Origin: Lasiosphaeria ovina
Lineage: Eukaryota; Ascomycota; Sordariomycetes; Sordariales; Lasiosphaeriaceae
Length of the DNA stretch: 64,000 nucleotides
Direction: 5' to 3'
Assembly (NCBI GenBank): GCA_033439765.1
Contig: JAULSN010000012.1
Span: 682,001-746,000, forward strand
The notes below the pieces were generated by a model. The model searched no databases. It saw nothing but the letters and a program-made list of their open reading frames with translations, and had not been told where the DNA came from. Numbering within the stretch: position 1 is the first letter of the stretch; each line of letters begins with the position of its first letter. This document shows, piece by piece, positions 1 to 13,152 of this stretch. Both the position numbers and the translations under genes were made by a program.

Positions 1-395
1 AAAGGACGGAGCAAGACCTTCAAGATGAATATCCTTGACCCTACCTTCCTTAGGGAGATCTAAGAACCTGACGACGACCTACCGGAACCCGAGAAGCCAC
101 CTGTACGGCCGCTTCGGGAGTAGGAGCCCCTCCCCGCTATAGCACTACCGCTTCGGGAGCCCCTTACCGAAAGACCTTAACGTAGTCTCTAAGGGTAGGA
201 CTTCCGGTACGGCCGCCCTCACTACCCGCCCGCATTAACACCACAAGACGCCCCCATCGCGAAGTAACTCACAGACCTGGCTAAGATGTATAACGACGAG
301 ATGAAGTACGGCGGCGAGGTATACGATATACTCGCTTCTAAGCTAGTGATCTTCCAAGACTACTACCGCCGTCTTGGTATTTCTCAGGGCCAGTT
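1..395 (+). pseudogene. Copia element D, gag fragment (5' part of element lies outside window)
   Basis: The last third (about 286-395) reads as a copia-type gag fragment. The segment YDILASKLVIFQDYYRRLGI matches in style the gag of element C near 8980-9060 (YDILYDKAKHFVSIYQRLEI). The upstream 285 bases are proline- and arginine-rich with several stops and fit a degraded gag N-terminus or leader. The fragment is cut at 395 by the 5' LTR of element A. The matching 5' LTR of D is not in the window. I infer that this fragment and the integrase-RT block at 20337-23049 were once one element; the gag C-terminus and protease between them are absent. Confidence 0.6.
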
Positions 396-659
396 TGTAA
401 GGAAAGAGCACCCCAAGCACGTGCGCACACCTTTGTGTGCGCCCACCACCTGTCACCAACTGGCCAGACCACTGCCAGTTGGCACAGCTACTGCCGTCAT
501 AAGGAACGGAGCCCCTGAGCATGTATATAAGCAGCGGCCCTCGCCCACCTTCCTTTGCGAGGGCCAGGTTGAAGTCTAACACCAATGCCACTCATTACTC
601 GCCCTTCTTCTTGCCTATATTGTGACCACCTTAATTAGGCGTACCTGCCCTCTCTTATA
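396..659 (+). repeat. 5' LTR of element A (264 bp)
   Basis: It matches 20073-20336 end to end with no indels. By eye the two differ at about 18 positions, and all but one difference are transitions (C/T or G/A), the pattern expected from RIP. The terminal CA is TA here. A TATATAAG box near 521 is a likely LTR promoter. Confidence 0.92.
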
Positions 660-2414
660 ATTCTTCAACCTCCCTACTACCGGTAACGATCGAGCCGGTC
701 ACTATAGCAGGCAACACTCGTAGAAAGGGGAGAGCCACTCCTCAGGCCAGTTCAACCCAACAAGCGACCCTCGAGGATTTGAACGACCCCGTACAGGACT
801 CTCCTACGCCCTCTACTAGTATGGATCCCCAGCAGTTCCAAGCCTTGATGTTGTAGGCGATGACTAACTTTTCTACCGGCCTAGGCAACCTTGGAACTAC
901 TCTGGCTAACCTAGGACCTTAAGGAGGCCTATCCCGGCCGAAAGACGACCGCCCCCCTACCTACGCGGTTAGTAAGCTAAGGGTCAATGCCTCGTTCCAG
1001 GATAGGGAAGACTGGCTATAAGCCGTAGAATAAGGAAACGCTATACGCCAAGACCGACCTCAATAGCTCCAAGTCCAATGGGCCAGTACCTGGATGGAGC
1101 CGGAAACGCAGTAATAATGGCGGGCTTACTAGAAGCAGCTCCACGACGGGGACTTCGAACGAATCGTATAGTAGGAATTCAAGGACTACGTTACTTCGGA
1201 CTACCTTAGTAGCAAGACCGGAGAAGTCCAGGCATATAAAGACTGGCTAGTTTGTACCCAACGCGGGAGATCACCCCAGGAGTTCTATAGAGAGTGGGCC
1301 GCCCTAGTTAGACGACTCCCCGGAATGGATACCGAAAGCCCCTTTATAGTACAGGACTATTGGATCAAACTAGACCGTTTTTACCATAGCCAATACGCCG
1401 AGGCCGTCCCTAACGTCACCTCAGTAAAGGACTATACCGAATGGTACGAACGCATCTGGTTAACCCGGTCCTACCTACGGAACGGTAACGACAAAGAAAC
1501 CTACCGAAAGCGGATAGGCTCCCCCACTAGCCTCGATGAAGCCCGGAAACTACCACGTACTACGGAGGAAGCTTACTCCGGGCCCCGCTACGATAAAGCC
1601 CGGATCTAACGAAGGAAACTCCGGGATCTACTAATAAAGGATATACCTCCCACCCTAGTATAACTAGTTACCGGGTCCAACGCGCAGGCCCTTCTCCATA
1701 CTAGAGAGCCGATTACGTACTATAACTATGGTAAGCCAGGATACGTATAACGCTAATATACCCTCCTACGTACTACGGCCCTACCGGGCTCGGATACTAG
1801 GATCCAGAATATCGGTACGGAGAATAGTAAGGACCCCGGTAACCTATATCCGGAACCCTCCGACTTAGAAGACGACTCGGAAAACGAGAGGCGGTAGACG
1901 ACGACCCCGATCGATCTACCCAGGCCATCGTTAAGGGGGTAAAGCCGGGCCCTACCTTCACTATCTAAGGTAGCACTCGCTCCTAGCGCCGTGGCCAGAA
2001 GGCCGTACTACTAACGGTAGTTATTAATACCGATACGGGGGCCCAAGTCAATTACGTAGATTACCGGTTCTACCGGGTACATCATATCCCTATACTCCCG
2101 GAGGCCGAAGGCCTCGACCTACCGTAGCTTATTAACCCTGACGGTAGCCGGATTAAGAACTACGGCATTTTCTACCTTACTCTCCAACTCACTAATATGT
2201 ACGGGAACCCCCGTACCGTATCTCAATTCTTCTACGGGGTTAAGCGGCCAAAGGGGGCCCCACTAATACTATAGGGGAACCCGGGTATAGGATCAGAGGG
2301 CGTGGTTCTTTATACCGCCCTTAACGCCTTTGAATAGGGCCGTTACTCGGAGATCCTACCGGGGGAATTCGCCCGAGACGTCCTTAACGGCGTACCCGCC
2401 TTTACGGCCATAGT
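660..2414 (+). pseudogene. Element A gag and aspartic protease, RIP-damaged
   Basis: Gag is recognisable from about 820 (MDPQQFQAL) through the capsid-like segment at 1200-1610, which contains QRGRSPQEFYREWAALVRRL. The longest open piece is 1325-1609. A retroviral-type protease follows, with the catalytic motif DTGAQVNYVD near 2033 and a gypsy-like tail to 2414. Stops are nearly all TAG where Gln or Trp is expected. The frame is cut at 2414 by element B and resumes at 16287 after the ATAGT duplication. Nothing here can make protein as it stands. Confidence 0.85.
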
Positions 2415-2658
2415 TGTGAAGGCAGGCACATACAAGAGGCGAGGCTGCAAGTAAATAGTGACTAGATTCGTAGATAACTAAGCTAAAGAAAGGAAAAGGA
2501 AAAGAAGAAGCCTGCGTGCCCTGCAGGCTGGCAGTTTTGTGGTGGTGTGCGGGGTCGTGGCCCTAGTCCCGATTGGGAGGGGTGGGGCCTTCACATCAGG
2601 GCTTGCAGCTAGGGCATGGTTGCGGCACCACGGACCTTAGTTCGGCCGTGCCGTGACA
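2415..2658 (-). repeat. LTR of element B (3' LTR in element sense)
   Basis: Differs from 16038-16281 at two positions only, both C/T. On the minus strand it begins TGTCACGGCACGG and ends TTCACA. The left copy of the ATAGT duplication directly precedes it. Confidence 0.95.
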
Positions 2659-3170
2659 TTACCCCCCCCTCCCGCGCGTAGGGTCCTTTATTCATGAAGA
2701 ATAAAAAATGTTGGATCGTGTAGGGCTCGAACTTGTGATTACTTCTTCCTTATTGATCTTCGTAGCTTGCGCTCGCCCGTATTGACGGGTCTATTATCGT
2801 TATCGTGGTCGTCGGCTGTCTTATCGGCTGTATATATGGTTATCCATTGCTATAGGCGCTTTGGCGGCCCTGCTAGGTCGGGGTATTGTTCGTGGAACTC
2901 GTGTAGCTTCGCGGGGGCGTTCTTGAAGTTCCCAGCTGGGTACTACGTCGGATCTGGGTCCTAGCCTCTCTATTGTACTTGGTACTCGAGGCGGCCGTGT
3001 GTTATTCTTGAGGTTAATATACGGTCGACTTCCTATTCTTCCTCCTTATTAACTATCTCTAAGGGATTCTCTGCTTCTTGTCCTGGTAGTGGGTTATTTA
3101 TATAACGCTTGAGCCTATCTATATGGAACACATCTGTTACCTTCTAGCTAGTAGGAACCTCCAATCTATA
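2659..3170 (-). pseudogene. Element B chromodomain and 3' end of pol
   Basis: On the minus strand a frame follows the integrase tail (FHIDRLKRYINNPLPG), then EVDRILTSRITHGRLEYQVQ and the downstream PAGNFKNAPAKLHEFHEQYP. This is the chromodomain arrangement of gypsy elements; aromatic-cage Trp codons have become TAG. The segment between the end of pol and the LTR contains a short tRNA 3'-end-like stretch near 2709-2736 (see findings). Confidence 0.75.
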
Positions 3171-6100
3171 GGAGTGTCCAACCATCTCGACGATCCGATA
3201 GTACTATCGTATGAGGGGGAAATCTAGCTTGTCGCTAGGTCTGTCCGTAGACCAATTCTTCTTAATAATAAACACTCTATCGCTAATGCCGAAGTCCGGT
3301 TCCCGGCGATGTTTATTAGCTTGGTTGACCTGTACTTGTTATGCCTTTTGGATCATCTCCCTAGCGTAGTCGACGTACTTCTATATCGTTCTTAGAGTAT
3401 CCTAGGCGTCTTCCCTATTTAGCTTCTCCCTAGTTGGTAAGCCCGCTAGCTTGGTACGTTTGGTCCAATCGTACTGGGTGGGTATTTCGAATCCGAATAG
3501 TACCTCGTGAGGTTCCATTCCCGTACTAGCGTACGGTAGGCTGTTTTGGGCGAAGTCCATAGTGGGGATCGCTCTTGACTAGTTATCTTGGTAGTAGTTC
3601 ACGAACGGTCGAAGTCGTTATTTAAGGTATTAGTTTATAATCTCGACTTAGCCCGTAGTTTGGGAATGCCCTAAGGAAGATAACTTCTACTTAATTCCTA
3701 GGATCTTAGATACTTCGTCTATAAAGTCTACGATAAATTGGGGTCCCCTATCGCTGATTATTTCGTCGGGGAGTCCAAGGATTCTGAAGGGTCCTTCGTA
3801 GTATATTAGGGTAGTATCCTTGGCCATAGCGGAGTCCCTATAAGGGATTATCTAGGCGGCCTTACTTAGCCTATTAATTACTACTAGGGCGTTGTTCTTA
3901 GTGTACTTATCCTCGGGCATCTTATAGAAGTCTACTATTAGGGACCTCCATCTACGAAGGGGTACCGGGAGGGGCTTAAGGAGGCCCGGGGTCTTGCTAC
4001 GGGGCTTCTTGCTAGATTGGTATAGGTAGTTCTCGACGAATCGGTCGACTAATCCTATTAGCCGGGGCTACTAATAAAGTTTCGAGACTATTCGGCGGGT
4101 CTTGTTTCTCCCGGGGTATACGGAGGGTATCCTTAAATATACTTCGTAGATAACCTTAGTTCTCAGATTCAGTTCCCCTCCGGAGGGTACGACCAGTCTT
4201 CCTTTATATAATAAGATACGGTCTTCTAATATAGAGAAACCGTCAATACCCTATCTCGCCTTTATACGGTAGATATCGAGTTCGGGGTCGTTCTTATTAT
4301 ACCGTAGTAGAGTATCGATTATCTCGTAACCTAATAAAGAAGGGGGCTCGACGTCTTCGTCGATAATAGATATAGCTATAGGGGCTTATAAAGTTAATAT
4401 CGTAGTTACTACCCCTATGAGCTTGAATATCTATATAGTCCTTTATAGCTCTTGCTTCTCCTTCTAGGTCTTAATATCTTCCGACTTTCGAGATAGTACG
4501 TCTACGGCTATATTCTCGGTTCCTGGTCGATAGGTAATCTGGAAATGGTATTGGGATATAAGATCGGCCTATCCGGCTTGCCTTGAGTTTAGGAGTCTCT
4601 TCGTACCGAAGTATTCTAGAGCCCTATAGTCCGTAATAATAGTAAAGGGCTGATCTCGGAGTCCTATTAGCTCGGCTCTCCAAACTATTAACCCTCTAAC
4701 GACTACTATTAACTCTTTATCGTAAATTGGGTAGTTTAACTCGGCTCCGTATATAGTTTCTGAATAGAATATAGTAGGATACTATTCCTCATCGTCCGTC
4801 TATAGTTGGGATAGTACTCCTACATAGACACCTCCTAACGCGTCGGTTTCTATCCGGGTCGGTAGCTCGTAAGAGAAGTACCGAAGTATCGGGGCGGATA
4901 TGAGTTTATCCTTTAGCTCTTCGAAGGCTACTTAGCAGTCTTCGGACCATTTAAATACCTAGCCTTTCCTCGTTAAGCTAGTTAGGGGTTTAGCGATACG
5001 GCTATAATTCTATACGAAGCGCCGGTAGAAGTTATAATATCCCAGGAATGACTATACTCCTTTGAGGTTACGGGGAACGCTCCAGTCCCTAATAGTAGCC
5101 ACTTTCTCGGGGTCTACCGCTATCCTAGTCGTAGAGATGATAAATCCCAGGTACTTGGTTTTAGTAACGTGGAATTCGTACTTCTTCAAATCGGCTTGGA
5201 GTCCTACTTATCTCAGGCGATATAGGACTTTAGCTATATAGGCCTCGTACTCTTCGGGGTTCTCAGAGAAGATAAGGATATTATCGATATAGGCGCTATA
5301 GAAGTCGTCCAGGTATCCTAATAAGATCTCGTTAATATATCGTTAGAAAGTTACTAGGCCGTTAGTTAGGCCGAATAGTAAGACCCGGTATTTATAGGCC
5401 CTATATCTCGTCCGGAAGGTTATAAGGTCCTCGTCCTCTAGGCGTATCCGGATCTTATAGAAGGCTTACCTAATGTCGATCTTAGTGAAGATTTTGGCTT
5501 TCCCGATACGAGCTATAGTCTCGTTAATAAGTGGTAAGGGATATCGATCCTTTCTCGTTATCGCGTTAAGTCTCCGGTAGTCCACGTAGAAGCGCATTCC
5601 GCCTCCTAGCTTTAGAGCGAGTAGTATTGGCGCTACCTAGGCTACTGAACTACTAGTAATGAATCCCTTTACTAGGTTCTCTATAATATATTATTTGGCG
5701 ATCTCCAATTCCTCTAGGGACATCTTATAGAGTAGACTATACCCTAAGTCTTCAGGGGCTTTACCTTTAGAGAGGGTGATCTAATAGTCGTACGTCCCCT
5801 GGTACTCGGCCAACTTGTCGGAGGTAGCTTTACTAAATACGTCGAGGTAGTTATAGTAGACCGGTAGGACGAGTTTCAGGGCTTGCTCCCTAAGGTTCTA
5901 TTCATCTTGAGCTAAGGGATCTAGTGGTCCCGGATCGCCGAGGGGTATCCGCTTGACCTCGATAATTTGCTGAATCTCCTAGAGGCTGGTATATATAGTA
6001 GGGGTCTTTTTTATATAGATCGTAAAGGTTACCTCGTTCACTACGGCGATATCGGGAGGGCGCTCCTTATACTAGCTAATACAGTCTCGCTATATCCTGT

Positions 6101-7000
6101 ACCTCCCGAACTTATCTTCTAGAGGGTAGTCCAGTTTTCGGTCCCTAGCTAGGTTCCTTCTTAAGGTAGCTGGGTCGGGGGCCTCTAGGTTCTTTGGTAG
6201 TAATTCCTACTGGAGGTCCCGTTCTATTGCCTCTAGACCTTCGTCTTATAAGACCTTCTTTCTCTTCTTACTTGACTTCTAAAGGATAGTTACCGGTCCT
6301 TAGGGCGATCTGGGTCTCGGGGTTGTTAAAGGGAGCATTTCTCGTTCCGCTTTCTAGTTCTCGAGTTCTTAGAGCCTCTTCTTAATTACTTCTCTATCCC
6401 TTTATCTCTTGATCTCCTTTTCCAGTAGTATATTCCGGCGGTCTATATCGGCTTGATGAGATAGGTCGGGTGGAGAGTCGGTCATATGGTCCATCGATAT
6501 GGTAGTCCATATAGGGGGGTCTAAGGGGAGGTCTTCGGGGAACTCGAGGACTTTGGTCTTGGATCTGGTCTTAATATTATATTTTTCCAGAAACTTATCT
6601 CCGATAATAAGGTCGTAGTTATTACCGGCGACGATTATCGCCTCGTATCGGAAAGTCCGGCCTTGGATCTTAATATCTCCGTAGAGGATACTATTAATCT
6701 TCTGCTTTCCACTCCCGTCGTACCCTCCTATTTGGGCGGGGTTGGCGGCGTGCTTAACTCGGTCGAGGTAGAGAAATTTCCTCAATCGTTTAGTAAAGGG
6801 GGTACTAATAAAGATATACCCGGTTACTCCCGTATCCACAAGTATATTAGTAGTAGATAAAGATATTCTATTATTTACTATAGTATAATCCGCGAGGAAC
6901 TTAGGTCCCCCTAATAAGGGTTTCTAATTAATGAATTTGCCTGAATCGTAATATATTAAGGATACCTTCCCTAGGAGGGAGTTCATATTCCCCAGGGTCT
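3171..7000 (-). pseudogene. Element B pol: protease, RT, RNase H, integrase
   Basis: Protease is the clearest open part (6839-6402) with DTGVTG at its start and IIGDKFLEKYNI inside. The reverse transcriptase is readable on the minus strand around 5560-5250: [20 protein letters not shown], then AYIDNILIFSEN, where the second Asp of the catalytic pair has become Asn. The RNase H segment contains YDKELLVVVRG and the integrase contains ISDRGPQFIVDF near 3760. In-frame stops are mainly TAG at Gln and Trp positions. The order matches gypsy pol. It is non-functional as read. Confidence 0.82.
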
Positions 7001-7705
7001 CTAGTTTTCCGAATCGCTAGAAGTATCGGAGCTAGTAGAACCGGAATCCGTATCGGCCGGCTTCTCCTTCTTATTCTTGCTCTTACTAACGGAGGCTACC
7101 GAGGGCTTCTTTTTATCCTGAGCTGCCTTGTCTACGGCGGCTTTCTCGGGGTACTCCAACTTGGTATATCCGAGGTTGCGGTAATAGAAGTAACGACCCT
7201 CCTTAATAAATTGGGCGATTTCTTCCTTACTAAGTCGGCTTCTTAACGGTCCGGATCCTTTGGCCGTAGGCTACATAGTAGGGGTACGCCTTGCGTTACC
7301 GTTACCATTCTTGGCTCCGGAAGGGGCATCCTTCCGACGCTCCTGTCCTTGCTTAAGACTTAGGGATATGGCTAAGGCCAAGCGAGCATACTTCTCGAAA
7401 TTAATGCCAGGGTCTTCGTAAGAGACTACGAGGTTAGTCTGGAGTATAGTGGTCAACTTGCGCTTGAACTCGCGCTTCTACTTAGACTTGGGCTTCCGGC
7501 ACTACCTAGCTAGGCGAACGAACTCGTTCTTGAACTTGGGAAAGTTATCTCTAGGTCGAAAGACCAGTTTCTCGTACTTGGATAGGGCTTCGTCTTCCTC
7601 AAATTGGTCGTGGTACTCATTCTACAGGTGACTTAGCAATTCCTCTGAAGTAGTGATCTGGTTGGGGGTGCCCGTTCTCATATAAGGAAGGAGGTTCAGG
7701 GCTGC
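7001..7705 (-). pseudogene. Element B gag, 3' half with CCHC zinc knuckle
   Basis: On the minus strand the frame holds a zinc-knuckle-like segment (about 7200-7150, YFYYRNLGYTKLEYPEK) whose Cys codons have become Tyr, as expected from G-to-A change. A lysine-rich and then serine- and aspartate-rich tail follows to near 7005. This half continues the gag that starts near 15886; the two halves are separated by element C and its GCTGC duplication. Confidence 0.75.
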
Positions 7706-7933
7706 TGTTGGAATAGCGACATTGGTGACCACACGCTAGCGGGAGTCGCGTGACCGCGCACGTGTGAAGGCACGTGCCGCGCGCAGACCTCCCGCCCGCA
7801 TACACAAAACTCCGGTCGCCCTAGAACCTAGTTTAGTTCCTTAGATAGAATAGAACCAACATTGCACCCCCCAACGGTAGATCTACCACCCTTAGACCTA
7901 TAGGATCCCTACGTAGTTTGAGAACCACGAATA
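7706..7933 (+). repeat. 5' LTR of element C (228 bp)
   Basis: Starts TGTTGGAATAG and ends with a RIP-altered CA (TA). It pairs with 14592-14819 without indels; by eye 12 differences, all transitions. Confidence 0.93.
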
Positions 7934-8289
7934 CTAATTAGTGAGTGGTCAAATACTCATAGAGAAGCAACGTGAAGAGACGAGATCGTGCTACCGACGT
8001 ACGCGTACCGAACTTTCGAGGGAGGTGCGAAAGTACGTGCGATAGCATCTCGTGCTACTACCTAGACGGAGCCCTTCTTTGAACTTTCGAGGAAAGAGAA
8101 GGATTTCTATCTAGAAGAATAAAGGAACTAAGCGTATAGCGACGTTCACGGCCATAGGTCGGGAGCGACGTACGTATAACTGGAACCTGCATTATACGCT
8201 ACTATATAACCCCGCCACACCCACTAAACTCCCCCACATATACCCCGGTCGTACGATCGCGACCAATCATCAATAACTTTATCAATATC

Positions 8290-10280
8290 ATCGACACCCC
8301 GCTATCGCCGAAGATAGCATTAGCCTCGGGCGTGGGAAAAGGCCCGAGCAAGGGTAACGACTTGTATGAAGATATCTAGGAGAAGAGCAACATCCTAGGT
8401 ACGGTATAGAAGGCGAATATCGACTGGGACCTCTAGTACGAGGCCCAGACCCTAGATATTACCCATCCCCTTCAAGACGAGGAAGCCACAACCTACTTCG
8501 CCCGTACGATGATAGAGATTATATAGTTCGATATGAACTTAAAGCAAATCCAGTCGTCCTTCCGCGAGGAGTTCGAAGGATGGATAGTCGCGCAATTTGA
8601 TCAAGTTAATCGTACGTTTAGGAAAGAGATGATTAATATCGCTACGAAGAAAGGCGTACGGATTACTGGCGCCCGAATCTCGGACTAACTTATGAATATT
8701 ATGGAGGCGGTACTCCCAGAGCCTGATCTTCAATAGCCCCCTCCACCACCACCGCCGAAGGTGACGATGGCACTTCCATACCGCCTAGCGTACGAAGGAG
8801 AGGATAGATCACCGACTCCAACCCTATCGTACGCACATAATAACCCATTATACGGGACGCTATATATCCAATACTCCAACATCCCACCGACCCGCCTAAT
8901 CTATAACGGTACGGTGGATAGTAGGAAGGTCACCGTATTTAGCAAGTCGTAGAAGTCATCGCGCAACTATACTGGCCGACCGTACGATATCCTCTACGAT
9001 AAGGCTAAGCACTTCGTTAGTATCTACCAGCGACTGGAGATCCCGGAGGATATATACTTCGTAGTCTTCCCGGAGATCCTGTCCGATTGTACGGAGGACT
9101 ACTACCTCTCGTATATTAGTCCGGATAAGCGTTGGGACGAGGTGTACGTTATGCTCGATATGTACTTTAATATGACGGTCAATTATATAGAGTACTACTT
9201 GGATTAGACGACTCTCACTTTTACCAAGATACGTGAAGAGAACCTAGACGTACTAGCCCGTAAGCTCCTCGAGAAGATATTCGATAAGCTTAGGCTCGTA
9301 TAACGCGTACTGGGAGAAGGTTACTAAGGCGAGATCGTACTATATACTACGATTATACGAGCCTTCGTAGGAATTAAGGAGTTCGAGTCCGTACTAATGG
9401 GTTAGAGGACTACGTACGAAGTACTCTTCGATAAACTCCGGACGGCTCTTAAGGTCGTGAGCGATAGGAAAGCGATAAGCTAGTATTATATAGAGACGTA
9501 CGACTAGAACTATATCGACCGACGATACCGATTAAATCGCGGAGACGATAAGCCGAAGTTCTACAAGCGTCCATTCAATCGACGAGACTCGTCTTATCGC
9601 CCTCGTACGAGATTTGAGGACGTACGTACGAAGGATAAGAAATACTTTATATATAAGAAGGAGGGATACTAGTTAATAAACCACTCGAAAGAGGAGAGGG
9701 AGAAATCCCGACGAGTATACCTCCAAGTGTACGAGACTCTAGAGAATTAAGAGGACTTCGTATACTTCCTCGTTGGATATGAAGGCACCGCGCCCGAGAC
9801 TAACGACGAGGAAAGCGAGGAGGAATCGGAGGACGAGAGTCAGGATGAAGAGAAGGCTTAAGCCGTATAGTTCCTCCAAGATAAGGCATATATTCATCGT
9901 ATATTCGGCGAGGATATATACCAAGAACAAGGGAAGCAACCCGCCTACTAATTCGTCCTCGGGAACTAGTATACGACGATATACCAGGGCGAACTCTGGG
10001 ATACCGGAGCCGCCCAAGTATCGACCGTCGGAAAGTGCCAGGTTGAAGCGTACTTGAGGGAGAACCCTCGTACGAAGATCACCTGGAAGCCGGGTACGGC
10101 CGAGATCCGTTTTGGCGGCGGAAATACTAAGACTTCTATCGGAACGATCCTTATGGAGAACGCGATCGGCAAAGTCACGTACTATATCCTCGAAACGGCA
10201 ACCCCATTCCTATTGAGCTTAGGGGATACGGATCGGATGAAGGCGTTCTTTAATAACGTCGAGAACGTTATCGTATAAGA
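8290..10280 (+). pseudogene. Element C gag and protease
   Basis: Gag is readable from about 8290 through 9210 (YDILYDKAKHFVSIYQRLEI and PEILSDCTEDYYLSYI). The protease is at about 9990-10278: WDTGAAQVSTVGKCQVEAYL followed by an open stretch with GTAEIRFGGGNTKTSIGTIL. The downstream zinc-binding region before the integrase is the open piece at 10288-10506, with the RRFGYPRADKLYKLLKKAGH segment typical of copia. TAG, and a few TAA, stops interrupt the frame. Confidence 0.78.
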
Positions 10281-13152
10281 GGATGGTATGAAGATTCTAG
10301 TCGTACGGAAATGGGGATATACTTTCTTCAATACCAGCCCTATCGAGGTAGGAGTCTACCTAACTGAACCAGAACTAAGGAGACTTTACCGTCGATTCGG
10401 ATACCCTCGTGCGGATAAGCTCTATAAACTTCTGAAGAAGGCCGGGCACGAGGACGTACGTAAGAAGATCCTTAAGGAGATCGAGAAAGTCTACTACTAC
10501 TACTAAACGCACGACCCGGTACCTAAACGGTTCAAGTTCACGATTAAGGACGAGTGCGAATTCAATTACGAAGTCGTTATCGATATCGTTCAGCTTAAGG
10601 GAAAGAAGGTATTATACGTTATCGATACGGCGATATTATTCTAGGTAGCTACGTTCGTACGATCGATATCGGTAAATAATACGTAGAACGTACTATGTCG
10701 ATGCTGGATCTATATCTATTAAGGACTACTAGATATCGTCTTGTACGATCCAGGTACCAACTTCGTATCTAAGGAATTCAGGAATAATACGAGAATTATA
10801 GGTATCTCTTATAAGGAGATGCTAATCGAGGTATACTAGGTAGTCGGAAAGGTCGAGCGAGCTCACCGCCCCTTGGAGCGGGCGTACGATATCCTTTACT
10901 ATGAGCTTAGCTATCGTATGGATAATGAAACTATACTCTAGATAGCTATTAAGGCCTTGAACGATACCGCCGGCCTAGACGGACTTATGCCTACGCTCCT
11001 AGTCTTCGGAGTATACCCCCGAATTAACCACGACTCGCCACCGTCGCCGGAGATTAAGGAGCGAGTATTGGTAGTGTAGAAAGCGATGAAGATGCTGCGC
11101 GAGATACGTACGTAGGTTAACGTTAATCGTACGTTGAATACTAGGAACGGCCTACGGACGGACGACGTCCTCGTACTACCCCTAAGGAGCGAGGTACTCG
11201 TTTGGCGAGAAGGTAAGGATAAGAAGTAGGAAGGCCCCTACCTAGTTATCGTAAAAGACTACGCTAACGTTACCGTTGAGATATAGAGCGGGCCAAAGAC
11301 GTTCAGAATTACGTAAGTCAAGCCGTACTATCGAGATGAGAATCCAGACGTTACGTACGATTAAGGTTAAGAACCCATTCCTAGCGTACTTGACCCTATT
11401 CCTAATGTACTAGATCCTAATCCTATAGAACCAGTTCCTATACCTATTAAGAGAGGAAGGGGACGACCGAGAAAGAATCCCATCCCAACCCTAGTATAGG
11501 GTACGATTAATATAACCTAGAGGGAACGTAACGTATAATAACTAGCGATCTAACTACGAGAAGAAGGGAAGATTACTATACTAGGTAACCCGTTCGAGGA
11601 GTCGGACGCTAAGGAGATCGACGCCCTCTTAATCGTATACGTTATCGAGGTTATCCGGTATAATGAGGAAGAGTATAGAAAGCTCCGGATATATAATACT
11701 CGGCTCGTACGCGAGATAAAGGGAAAGGAGATAGTCCCGTACGAGAAGTCTAGACTTATCGTTTAGGGGTACGGAGACGAGGATAAGAAGGAGATCCTTA
11801 CCCAGGCCCTAACTATCTAGAGGATGAGCTAGTGCCTGATTCTCGTACTAGTACCCTTATTGGAGAAGAGGTTTAACGTACGAATCGAGCTACGCGATAT
11901 TACCTAAGCGTATACTTAGTCCAAGGATCCGCTATAGCGAAAGATTATCGTACGACTCCCTAAGGAACTTAGAGATAAGTATCTAAAGGGAACGGTACTC
12001 TAGATCCGAAGGCTACTCTATGGACTGGTAGAGTTAGGAGTATATTGGTTCAAGACGTACGCCTAGTACTATATTGAGAAGCTGGGTATACGTACGTCGA
12101 CGTACGACCCCTACCTACTCTATACTTAGGACGGCTAGAAGGAATTCGGTATTATTAGAATATAGACGGACGATATACTTACGCTAGCTACTCCCGAGTT
12201 CTCTAGGAAGGAGGAAGCTAAGCTTGAAGAAGTAGGGCTGAAGGCTAAGCCGAAGTCGTACCTTACGTACGATACCTAAATCGAGTTCAACGGATGCCGG
12301 ATCTAACTTCAAGGATACGAGATCATAGTCAAGCAGAAGGGATAGGCCAAGTAACTAAGCTTAATTAACCCGAAGGACAAGGACGTACCCTAGTAGTATA
12401 TCTCCTAGCGAGCGCGCGGAGCGTATATTGCTAGTATCTGCCAACCTGAAGTATCGTACGATCTCTTAGTCGTGGCTTAGGTAAAGGAACCTGAGAAGGA
12501 AGACTTCGTAATTCTGAATAAGCGAATCCAATGGCAAATAGACTACCCAGAGCGAGGACTTCGATACTAACCGCTAGACCTCGACCGTACGAAGCTATTT
12601 ATCTATACCGATGGCTCGTTCGTAAATAATAAGGATATATTATCGTAGCTCGGATACTTGATCGTACTAGGGATAGAGGACGATCGTATAGAGAAGTTAT
12701 ATATAATGACCGGTAATATTATCTACTAGTCCTTTACCAAGTATAAGAGGATTATAAGGAGCGTACTGGTAAGCGAACTCTACGGTATGGTGGGCGGCTT
12801 CGATAGCGGTATCGTAATTAGTATAACGCTCGCTAGGATTACGACCGTACTGGGGATCGTACGGATACTAATAGTCATTTGTACGGACTCTCGATCTCTA
12901 TACGACTGCTTAGTGAAACTTGGAACTACGAGTAAGAAGAGGTTAATGATCGATATTATATGCCTACGGGAAGCGTACGAAAGGCGGGAGATCTCGGAAG
13001 TTAGATGGATTGACGGACGAGATAACCCAGCCGACGTACTTACTAAGAAGGACCCCAACCAAGCCCTCGTACGCCTGGTAGAGGACGGCAAGATTACCGT
13101 ACGAATCGAGGCATTCGTAGATAGATTGGAGAAGGAGGAGGAGGACGAGTAG
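10281..13152 (+). pseudogene. Element C pol: integrase, RT, RNase H
   Basis: The integrase core is readable around 10530-11060 (EFNYEVVIDIVQLKGKKVLY, then KVERAHRPLERAYDILYYEL). A basic RGRGRPRKNP segment, an AT-hook-like motif, lies near 11447-11480 between integrase and RT. The RT part around 11580-12330 has TDDILTLA near 12170. RNase H runs from about 12590 (IYTDGSFVNNKD) to the open piece 12787-13152, with the conserved tail EVRWIDGRDNPADVLTK. Stops are mostly TAG. The closest relative in this window is element D, with the same order and the same RNase H tail. Confidence 0.82.
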
